Shown here one piece after another: positions 1-6,813 of a stretch of DNA of 47,572 nucleotides (positions within the stretch are counted from its first letter, which is position 1; the number at the start of each line of letters is the position of its first letter). The position numbers were made by a program, and so were the translations under genes. Below the pieces are notes generated by a model. The model made no database searches, was not told the DNA's origin, and was given only the letters and a program-made list of their open reading frames with translations. Location: assembly GCA_964450755.1 (NCBI GenBank), contig CAYVDJ010000004.1:1-47572 (forward strand). Direction: 5' to 3'. The DNA is from JAADDG01 sp964450755. Its GTDB lineage: Bacteria > Campylobacterota > Campylobacteria > Campylobacterales > JAADDG01.

Positions 1-6
1 GAAGGA

Positions 7-104
7 CGGTTTTATTGACACTTGATTACTTCGTTACTTTTAAGTCGCCATAGCTTTGGCTATGACTCATAAAAGTGCCTCGTACTCAAATGTCACTAAA
101 ACCG
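7..104. repeat. Long imperfect DNA foldback (98 nt)
   Basis: Bases 7-25 pair with 86-104 with only two mismatches. Further inside, 49-54 (CATAGC) pairs with 59-64 (GCTATG) around a TTTG loop, and the segments between pair partially. The foldback ends directly at the dispersed repeat (105-135) that lies upstream of the phosphatase gene. It could be a structured RNA, a MITE-like element or a large transcription-affecting hairpin. It has no T-tract on the plus side, so it is not a classic terminator. The structure is seen directly; its role is unknown. Confidence 0.6.
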
Positions 105-135
105 CTATGGATATGATATAGTGCGTAAGGTCAGT
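105..135 (+). repeat. Dispersed repeat, copy 1
   Basis: These 31 nt match 47224-47254 at 29 of 31 positions without gaps. The last 21 nt (115-135) are identical and include TAGTGCGTAAGGTCAGT. Both copies are in the same orientation and lie upstream of a plus-strand gene: here 29 nt before the phosphatase start, and 207 nt before the Rpn-like gene in copy 2. This copy directly follows the foldback at 7-104. Confidence 0.7.
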
Positions 136-163
136 GATTAAGAGGAAGGAGGAAGTTCTTGTA

Positions 164-775
164 ATGAGAGATGTTTTTGCTTTTTCAATGCGTTTTAGAC
201 AAAAAATAGCATCAATCTTTTTACTGACTCTTTTTTCTGTTGCTATTATAGCGGGAGGAATCAATCTGTTTTATATTTTTATCTTTGGAAACTTCCATAA
301 AATAGACAATGATGCCTACAGAAGCGCCCAGCTTTACAGTAGAAATCTTCCAAAACATCTCAATAAATATAAGATCAAATCAATTATCAATTTAAGAGGA
401 AAAAATACTTTTAGAAGTCCATGGTATGAATATGAAAAAGAGATAGCAAAGAAGATGGGGATAGAATTTGTAGATTTTAAAATAGGTTCAAGAAACTACA
501 TAGATTTTAAAAAATCATTGGAGTTAATAAATATATTTAAAAAAGTTCCCAAGCCGGTTTTGATACACTGTCGTTCGGGTGCAGACAGAACATCTTTTGC
601 CGCCGCTTTGTATGAATTTGCCGTAAAAGGCAAACAACCAGACCGTGCAAAGAAACAGCTCTCATTTTTTTACGGACATCTGCCCTATTTTGGGAGTAAA
701 ACTATCGAAATGGATAAAAGTTTTGATGATTTTGTAAAAAAATGGCAAACTTTAAATAAAAAGAATCCTTCTTAA
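164..775 (+). CDS. Membrane-anchored dual-specificity/tyrosine phosphatase-like protein
   Basis: The active-site loop HCRSGADRTS (Cys136 to Arg142) is the Cys-X5-Arg signature of the cysteine-based phosphatase superfamily. It sits after a typical core: AYRSAQ near residue 51 and SIINLRGK near 73. Asp104 is a plausible general acid. Residues 15-42 form one hydrophobic segment, so the catalytic domain is probably tethered to the inner membrane; which side it faces is not resolved. The ATG at 164 is chosen over an in-frame GTG at 134 because AAGGAGGAAG lies 8 nt before it, while the GTG falls inside the dispersed repeat. Relatives act on phosphoproteins, phosphoinositides or other small phosphoesters; the substrate here is unknown. 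The gene stands alone. Confidence 0.8.
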   Translation: MRDVFAFSMRFRQKIASIFLLTLFSVAIIAGGINLFYIFIFGNFHKIDNDAYRSAQLYSRNLPKHLNKYKIKSIINLRGKNTFRSPWYEYEKEIAKKMGIEFVDFKIGSRNYIDFKKSLELINIFKKVPKPVLIHCRSGADRTSFAAALYEFAVKGKQPDRAKKQLSFFYGHLPYFGSKTIEMDKSFDDFVKKWQTLNKKNPS

Positions 776-872
776 ACTTTTCTTATAAAAAAATACATAT
801 AATATTTTATTCAAATAAGTTAATTTTAATTAACTTTATTGTATTATTGATTTTAATATATTAATATCAAGA

Positions 873-878
873 TATAAT
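873..878 (+). promoter_or_regulatory. -10 box for the ankyrin gene
   Basis: TATAAT lies 16 nt upstream of the GTG start in a very AT-rich gap, with no convincing -35. Transcription would begin close to the AAAGGA ribosome-binding site at 883-888, giving a very short leader. Confidence 0.4.
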
Positions 879-894
879 TAAAAAAGGATATAAT

Positions 895-1479
895 GTGAAA
901 TATTTATCATTTTTTGTGAGTATTTGTATGTTTTTAACGGTAAATTTATATGCAAAAAATTATACCGTTATACAAAGAACAATCGTTAATAAAAATTTCT
1001 CCAAAGAGGAAAAGCTACACTTTATAAAATCTCTTCTAAAACAGGAAGACAATAAAAAAGAGATAAACTTTATCGATAAACACGGATATACCGCTTTGGA
1101 TTTGGCAGTAATTCACAATTATCCCTCTATTGTCGAAACATTATTGGAAAACGGTGCCAATCCGAATATAAAAGATAAAAAAGGTTATACGCCTCTTCAC
1201 AGAGCGGTTATCAAACTCTCTCCAAAACTTACACAATTACTTATGGAATATAAGGCTGATCCGGATATAAAAGATATTTATGGCTATACGGCTTTAGAGA
1301 GAGCATTTTTATATGAAGATGTGGATCTTGCATATACTATCGGAGAAATACTTTTAAAAAACGGAGCAAATCCGTTTGTTACAGATAAGAGAGGAAGAAC
1401 ACTTTTTGAAAAACTAGCTTCAGAAAAAGGTGAAAGAAAAAAACTTTTGGAACTTTTGATAAAGTATATGAATAAGTAG
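895..1479 (+). CDS. Periplasmic ankyrin-repeat protein
   Basis: An N-terminal signal peptide (about residues 1-20, ending LYAKN) precedes roughly four ankyrin repeats from residue 60 to the C-terminus. Repeat hallmarks are GYTALDLAV, LLENGANPNIKDKKGYTPLH, YKADPDIKD and LLKNGANPF. Ankyrin repeats bind other proteins. In Campylobacterota and other proteobacteria, small exported ankyrin proteins often accompany catalases or effectors, but no such partner is adjacent here. The start is GTG with AAAGGA upstream; an ATG two bases earlier runs straight into TGA. Function beyond protein binding is unknown. Confidence 0.85.
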   Translation: MKYLSFFVSICMFLTVNLYAKNYTVIQRTIVNKNFSKEEKLHFIKSLLKQEDNKKEINFIDKHGYTALDLAVIHNYPSIVETLLENGANPNIKDKKGYTPLHRAVIKLSPKLTQLLMEYKADPDIKDIYGYTALERAFLYEDVDLAYTIGEILLKNGANPFVTDKRGRTLFEKLASEKGERKKLLELLIKYMNK

Positions 1480-1509
1480 AGAAATTTAAACACTACCTAT
1501 TTAAAGGAT

Positions 1510-1530
1510 GTACGGCTGCTTTAGCCGTAC
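1510..1530. terminator. Hairpin between convergent genes
   Basis: GTACGGCT and AGCCGTAC form a perfect 8-bp stem around a GCTTT loop, between the ends of the ankyrin gene (plus) and pgm (minus). There is no strong T-tract on either side, so termination may be weak and serve both directions. Confidence 0.6.
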
Positions 1531-1574
1531 TGAAATGTTAAAAAATGAACACTACTGTAAAAGTCAAATTTATC

Positions 1575-3206
1575 TTAAGATATAACCTCTAAAATCATCT
1601 CTTTTGCCTCTTTTTGAATCTTTTTTAGATGCTCTTTTGAGATAAAACTTTCAGCGTAGATTTTATAAATATCCTCGGTTCCCGAAGGTCTTGCGGCAAA
1701 CCAGCCGTTTTTGCTTACAACTTTCAAGCCTCCGATAGCCTGATCATTTCCTGAAGCTTTTGTAAAAATGTGTAAAATCTTCTCACCTGCCAAAAAGTCA
1801 TTTTTGAGATCATCAGGAGTCAGATTTTTTAGTTTCTTCTTTTGTGCGGGTGTTGCCGGTGCATCCATCCTCTCATAATATGATTTACCGAATTTCTCTT
1901 CAAGCTCTTGATATATGGTTGATGGATCCTTGCCGGTTTTTGCGGTAATTTCGGCTGACAGCAGATTTAGGATGATACCGTCTTTATCTGTAGTCCAGAC
2001 TTTGCCGTCTTTTCTCAAAAATGAGGCTCCGGCACTCTCTTCTCCGCCAAAAGCGATTTTACCCTCTATCAAACCATCTACAAACCATTTAAACCCGACA
2101 GGTACTTCCAAAACTTTTCTGCCCAAAGACTCTACAACTCTGTCTATCATGGAGCTTGAAACCAAAGTTTTTCCGATTTTGAGTTCTTTGTTCCAGTTTT
2201 CTCTGTTTTGCAAAAGATACCAGATAGCAACACTTAAGTAGTGATTGGGATTCATCAGACCGTTTTTTGTAACAATTCCGTGTCGATCAAAATCAGTATC
2301 GTTTCCAAAGGCGATGTCATATCTCTCTTTCAATGAGATCAAAGATGCCATGGCGTATGGTGAAGAGCAGTCCATTCTTATCTTGCCGTCATGATCAAGT
2401 GTCATAAAAGAGAATGTTTCATCAACATAAGGATTTACGATATCAAGTTTAAGATCATATATCTCATTTATCTTTTTATAGACTTCTATCCCCGATCCTC
2501 CCATCGGATCAACACCTATCTTTAAAGAGCTGTTTTTGATGGCATCTATATCAATAATATCTTTTAAAGCTTTTACATAAGGAGTTATAAAGTCATACTC
2601 TTTTACATAACAGCTTTTTTTTGCCTCCTCTATGTCTATTCTTTTGACATCTTTTAGATCGTTTTTCAAAATCTCATTTGCCCTTTTTTGAATGATATCC
2701 GTTACATCCGTATCGGCAGGACCTCCGTTTGGCGGGTTGTATTTAAATCCGCCGTCGCTTGGGGGATTGTGAGAAGGTGTTATAACGATACCGTCGCAAA
2801 TGTTTGAACTGTTTTGATTGTGAGTAAGAATGGTAAAAGATATGACAGGAGTTGGAGTAAATCCGTTGTTTTGGGCGATTACCGTTTCCACTTTATTGGC
2901 AGCGCAAACTTCCAAAGCGGATATTTCGGCAGGTGTGGAGAGGGCATGGGTGTCTTTTCCTATAAAAAGGGCTCCGTTTATTCCTCTGCTTTTTCTGTAT
3001 TCGCAAACCGCCTGGGTTATAGCCAATATATGATCTTCGTTGAAACTTTTTTTATAGGAACATCCTCTGTGTCCTGATGTTCCGAAACTTACCTTTTGTG
3101 TATCGATATTTACATCCGGCTTTAGAGTATAGTATGCACTGACAAGAGAGGGGATATTTTCCAACATCTCTTTGGGGGCTTTTTTACCGGCTAAAGGGTG
3201 AAGCAT
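1575..3206 (-). CDS. pgm: Phosphoglucomutase, alpha-D-glucose phosphate-specific
   Basis: This enzyme interconverts glucose 1-phosphate and glucose 6-phosphate, linking glycolysis to nucleotide-sugar and glycan synthesis. The active-site phosphoserine motif TPSHNPPSDGG centres on Ser145. The Mg-binding loop DTDFDRHG, the sugar-recognition motif GGEESAG and the C-terminal phosphate-binding RPSGTEDIYKIY are all present. At 543 aa it matches the bacterial Pgm subfamily (E. coli Pgm 546 aa), which favours Pgm over ManB or GlmM. The ATG start has AAGGAG 5 nt upstream. It is the last gene of a minus-strand group downstream of recN and nadK. Confidence 0.95.
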   Translation of the reverse strand: MLHPLAGKKAPKEMLENIPSLVSAYYTLKPDVNIDTQKVSFGTSGHRGCSYKKSFNEDHILAITQAVCEYRKSRGINGALFIGKDTHALSTPAEISALEVCAANKVETVIAQNNGFTPTPVISFTILTHNQNSSNICDGIVITPSHNPPSDGGFKYNPPNGGPADTDVTDIIQKRANEILKNDLKDVKRIDIEEAKKSCYVKEYDFITPYVKALKDIIDIDAIKNSSLKIGVDPMGGSGIEVYKKINEIYDLKLDIVNPYVDETFSFMTLDHDGKIRMDCSSPYAMASLISLKERYDIAFGNDTDFDRHGIVTKNGLMNPNHYLSVAIWYLLQNRENWNKELKIGKTLVSSSMIDRVVESLGRKVLEVPVGFKWFVDGLIEGKIAFGGEESAGASFLRKDGKVWTTDKDGIILNLLSAEITAKTGKDPSTIYQELEEKFGKSYYERMDAPATPAQKKKLKNLTPDDLKNDFLAGEKILHIFTKASGNDQAIGGLKVVSKNGWFAARPSGTEDIYKIYAESFISKEHLKKIQKEAKEMILEVIS

Positions 3207-3268
3207 TCTGACTCCTTAATGTTTTAAATTATTTTATTATTTTAACATTTATTTTGAATTTATTGCAA

Positions 3269-4789
3269 CTATTTCAACATGCTTTTTGCAAAATCGAGAG
3301 CTTTTTTGTTGATCTCTTCACCGCTTATCATCCTTGCCACCTCATTTATCCTCTCATCTTTGCTCAAAATTTTTACACTGCTTTTATCACCCTCTTTTTT
3401 GACCAAAAAGTGCATATCCGCCTGTGAGGAGAGTTGGGGCTGATGGGATATGGCAAAAATCTGATAGTTTTTGGAGAGATGTTTCAGTACGGTAGCTACG
3501 CTCATAGACTCTTTACCGCTTAGATTGGAATCCACTTCGTCAAGTATCAATACCCCTCTTTCATCACCGCTTATTTCATTTAAAGCCGATAAAAATGCGA
3601 GTCTTACCCTGTTGTATTCTCCCGTGCTTATCTTTTTTAGATCAACTCTTTTTAGTTCAACTTTTATTTCGTCATATCCGTATTCATAAAGTTCTCTTTT
3701 TTCCATGAGCAGATCGATATCATCAAGATAAAGCATTTTTAGATAATGGTTTATCTTCTCTTTTAAAAAAGGCAGTCTCTTTTTTCTCTCCCGGTGCATT
3801 TTATCCGCCAAATCTTTTATCTCTTGATGAAGTTTTTTCTTCTCCTCTTCGATACTCTTTTTTTCAAATTCTATATTTTCATAATGGGCAAGTTCTTTCT
3901 CTCTTTTGTGTTTATGTTCCAAAGCCTCCTCAATAGAGCCGTATCTTCTTTTTAGAGAGGAGAGTTTTTCAATCCTGTCTAAAATATGCTCTATATCCAT
4001 CTCTTCAAGTTCATGAAGCTTGTCTCTCTCCTCTTCAAAAATAGCTCTTAACTCATTCATCGTTTCATCAAAAAAAGAACTCTCCCTATCCAAAAGTATC
4101 AAGGCTTCACTGACAAAACTCTCGGCTTCAAAAAAGAGATCTGTTTTTGAGATCGCCTCTTCGATCTTCTCTTTTTTTGCCAAAGTTTTTTTTAGCTCCA
4201 TAAGCTCTTCATATTCACCGATTTTAGGACTGACCTCTTCTATCTTTTTGATTTCATAGGAGGCAAACTCTTTTAATTCCTGTATTTTTCTCTCTTCTTC
4301 CTCTATAGAAAGTAGTTTTTGGGAGACTTTTTTGTATTCTTTGTAGAGTTTATTGAATTTTTGTAAAATTTTCTCATAATCTTTCAGAGTGGATAATTTG
4401 TCAAGATGATATAGGAGATTTTCACTTTCTAGCTCTTTTGCCTCTTTTAAAGAGAGATATTTGATAAAGCCTTTTGATATCTCTTTTACAATTTTTTTGG
4501 AAATTGCCTGATTGTTTATAAAATATCTGGTTTTTTGATCTTTGATACACTTGAAAATATTCGGTTCATCCTCTTCTATCAAAAATTTATCAAGATACAA
4601 AGGAGTGTCTATCACGGCTTCGCTGAGAGCGGCATGAGGTTCTTTGAAACCAAAAAGTGCCAAAATGGCATCAAAAAGTATCGATTTTCCGGCTCCGCTT
4701 GGACCTGTAAAAACTATGAAACTTTTATCAAACTCCAATGATACCTCCTCAAACGAGAAGTGGTTTTTAAGATAAAATCTCTCTATCAC
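3269..4789 (-). CDS. recN: DNA repair protein RecN (short form)
   Basis: An SMC-like ATPase acting in double-strand-break repair. The Walker A motif GPSGAGKS is at residues 29-36. A long charged coiled-coil occupies about 150-350. The ABC signature STGEYNRVRLAFLSAL and Walker B ILDEVDSNLSGKES follow in the C-terminal half. At 506 aa it is shorter than E. coli RecN (553 aa), as is usual for Campylobacterota. The GTG start overlaps the nadK stop as GTGA, so the two are translationally coupled; the nadK-recN pairing is common in bacteria. Confidence 0.93.
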   Translation of the reverse strand: MIERFYLKNHFSFEEVSLEFDKSFIVFTGPSGAGKSILFDAILALFGFKEPHAALSEAVIDTPLYLDKFLIEEDEPNIFKCIKDQKTRYFINNQAISKKIVKEISKGFIKYLSLKEAKELESENLLYHLDKLSTLKDYEKILQKFNKLYKEYKKVSQKLLSIEEEERKIQELKEFASYEIKKIEEVSPKIGEYEELMELKKTLAKKEKIEEAISKTDLFFEAESFVSEALILLDRESSFFDETMNELRAIFEEERDKLHELEEMDIEHILDRIEKLSSLKRRYGSIEEALEHKHKREKELAHYENIEFEKKSIEEEKKKLHQEIKDLADKMHRERKKRLPFLKEKINHYLKMLYLDDIDLLMEKRELYEYGYDEIKVELKRVDLKKISTGEYNRVRLAFLSALNEISGDERGVLILDEVDSNLSGKESMSVATVLKHLSKNYQIFAISHQPQLSSQADMHFLVKKEGDKSSVKILSKDERINEVARMISGEEINKKALDFAKSMLK

Positions 4790-5682
4790 GAATCCCCCCA
4801 GTGAAGTTTTGTTTTTAAAACATCAAAATAATTTCTTTGAATTCTATGTATCATCATGGCTCCTTTGTTTGCAATTCTTATGCAAACTTTTTCAAAATCT
4901 TTCATTTCATAAATATCCTGTCCGTCAACTACCAAGATAACATCATCCTTGCTTTTAAACTCTATATCAAAATCGACAGGCAGTACCAAGGGTCTTTGCG
5001 TAAGAGAGTGGGGGCAGATGGGTGTAAGGATAATGGCTTCCGTCAGAGGAAAAACAACAGGACCTCCTGCGGAGAGGTTATATGCGGTAGAGCCTGTCGG
5101 AGTGGAAACGACAAGACCGTCTCCGTAATAGCTGTTTAGATGTTTTTTTTGCATATAGATATTTTCACTTGAGACATAAGCCTCGATATTTACCATTCCC
5201 TCAACGCTTTTTCTTGAAAAGACGATATCGTTAAAAGCTATAAGTTTCTTTTTTTGAGAATTTTTAACCAGCTTTATATCCAAAACCATTCTTATATCGA
5301 TTCTGTACTCATTTTTAAATATTCTGTCTATAAAATCTTCTATCTCTTCACATTTTACATCTGCCAAAAATCCCAGTTTTCCGGCATTGATACCAAGCAC
5401 AGGTTTATTATAAGGAAAGCTTCGGCGACTTAAAGATATGAGTGTTCCGTCTCCTCCGATAGAGATCAAAAAATCACTTTGGTAGCACATTTTGTCAAAT
5501 TTTGACCCTTCCACTCCCAAAACCCGTGCGCTTTTTTCTTCTACCAGAAGTTTGACTCCATACTCTTTTAATTTTTTGCACAGCTTGTCATAATAAATTT
5601 TGAGCTGCGGAGAATCAGGTCTGATACTGAGTCCCACTGTTTTTATCGATGATAATTTTTCACTGTAACTTTTTACATACAT
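4786..5682 (-). CDS. nadK: NAD kinase
   Basis: Phosphorylates NAD to NADP in the cytoplasm. The diagnostic GGDGT motif is at residues 76-80, followed by LGINAGKLGFLADV. The second NAD-kinase block, GDGLVVSTPTGSTAYNLSAGGP, lies near the middle of the protein. The length of 298 aa is normal for the family. There is no clear Shine-Dalgarno sequence before the ATG. It overlaps recN by 4 nt. Confidence 0.95.
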   Translation of the reverse strand: MYVKSYSEKLSSIKTVGLSIRPDSPQLKIYYDKLCKKLKEYGVKLLVEEKSARVLGVEGSKFDKMCYQSDFLISIGGDGTLISLSRRSFPYNKPVLGINAGKLGFLADVKCEEIEDFIDRIFKNEYRIDIRMVLDIKLVKNSQKKKLIAFNDIVFSRKSVEGMVNIEAYVSSENIYMQKKHLNSYYGDGLVVSTPTGSTAYNLSAGGPVVFPLTEAIILTPICPHSLTQRPLVLPVDFDIEFKSKDDVILVVDGQDIYEMKDFEKVCIRIANKGAMMIHRIQRNYFDVLKTKLHWGDS

Positions 5683-5713
5683 AGAAGAATTTTACACTTT
5701 TTAAGATTAAATA

Positions 5714-6163
5714 TCAAAGTTTTGGTTCTATCCTAATCCACCAGATTTTGCCTTTTCCTTCTATAAACTGACCCGTATCGATCCATTTTATGGGTAAAGA
5801 GGGTATTTTCACGGTTGTGGTGCAGTAGTTGTCGTAATATTTCAGTTTTGAGGAGGTAAAATCAAAATTTTCAAACCCTTTTTTGTTTTTTAGATAAATA
5901 TGAAGAAAAAACCGTGCTTCTGGTTTTAAACATTTCTCTTTCAGATATAAAATTTCACCCTTTTTGATATATATTCTAAATTCCCCGTCAGAAAATTTTT
6001 TCTGTTTTATTTTGGGTATCTTGTACTCTTTTATCCTCTTTTGCAAGATTGACTCCTCTTTTTGGTTGATATCATGTAAAATATCCAACAGAGATTTTTT
6101 TATATCCAAATCATCCGCCAAGATGGAGGCTGTAAGAAAGAACAGTAATATCAAGCGGCACAT
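5714..6163 (-). CDS. Small secreted protein of the CotH/VTC unit
   Basis: Not recognised. The 149-aa product has a signal peptide of about 16 residues (MCRLILLFFLTASILA), a Lys/Glu-rich helical stretch, then a probable beta-rich C-terminal half with two cysteines (in KEKCLKP and NYCTTT). The start overlaps the VTC gene by 13 nt, with GGAG 10 nt upstream, so it is almost certainly co-translated with the DUF4956-CotH-VTC genes. A periplasmic accessory role in that system is inferred from position only. Confidence 0.7.
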   Translation of the reverse strand: MCRLILLFFLTASILADDLDIKKSLLDILHDINQKEESILQKRIKEYKIPKIKQKKFSDGEFRIYIKKGEILYLKEKCLKPEARFFLHIYLKNKKGFENFDFTSSKLKYYDNYCTTTVKIPSLPIKWIDTGQFIEGKGKIWWIRIEPKL

Positions 6164-6813
6164 ACGGTATCTACTCCGATTACATATTTTGAATGTCTGA
6201 AAATCCTAAACGGAAGATTATAAAGCAGTTTTTTTAATTCACTCTGTTTTGAGAGAGGATATTTAAATTCTATAACACTATATACTGGAGATGAGACAAA
6301 GAAAGAGTTTTTTTGCGGATAAAGTTTTCTGTATTTTATATCTCTGTCTATTGTCATTCTTATATCTTTTGAAATTTCAAAATATGATCTTTTATATCCG
6401 ACCTCCAAAACAGGATAATGGCAGCAGATATCTTTTGATATTTTGCTGTTTTGATGAACTATCTCTTTTATATTATCCGCAACTGTCAGATCCAAACCAT
6501 CTTCGTTTTTTATATCAATTACCTTTTTTGTAGAGGCTTTATTGTTTTTTATTTTGTATTCCAGTCTTACATTTTTTATATCGTTGTCATAATAGCGAAA
6601 ACGAATCTTTACTCTGTTTCCCGCTCCCGAAACATTATCGTTATAAGATTTAAAAAGAGGAGTATCAAGGTAGATAGAGTGAATGGTTCTATCTTGATAA
6701 ACCTTTTTCGGATACAAACATAAACCCTTCAAAGAGGATTCAAACTCTACAAACTGATCCATCTGTAAAGGAATCTTTATCTCATATCTGTACTCTTCAT
6801 TTTGCGATGACAT
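6151..6813 (-). CDS. VTC domain protein (polyphosphate polymerase-like)
   Basis: A VTC-family protein of the triphosphate-tunnel fold. Visible family blocks are RYEIK at residues 9-13, SIYLDTPLFKSYNDN, a basic strand NRVKIRFRYYDND, the RLEYKIKN strand, PVLEVGYKR, DIRMTIDRDIKYR and SVIEFKY. In yeast the VTC4 domain makes polyphosphate from ATP; bacterial versions are widespread and mostly uncharacterised. The 220-aa protein is a free-standing domain with no membrane segment. The ATG has a strong GAGGAGG site and overlaps the CotH gene by 17 nt. Fold assignment is strong; polymerase activity is inferred. Confidence 0.85.
   Translation of the reverse strand: MSSQNEEYRYEIKIPLQMDQFVEFESSLKGLCLYPKKVYQDRTIHSIYLDTPLFKSYNDNVSGAGNRVKIRFRYYDNDIKNVRLEYKIKNNKASTKKVIDIKNEDGLDLTVADNIKEIVHQNSKISKDICCHYPVLEVGYKRSYFEISKDIRMTIDRDIKYRKLYPQKNSFFVSSPVYSVIEFKYPLSKQSELKKLLYNLPFRIFRHSKYVIGVDTVCAA

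Noticed and set aside
67..264. 65-codon minus-strand frame through the foldback and repeat
   Set aside because: It overlaps the foldback and the start of the phosphatase gene and has no recognisable product.
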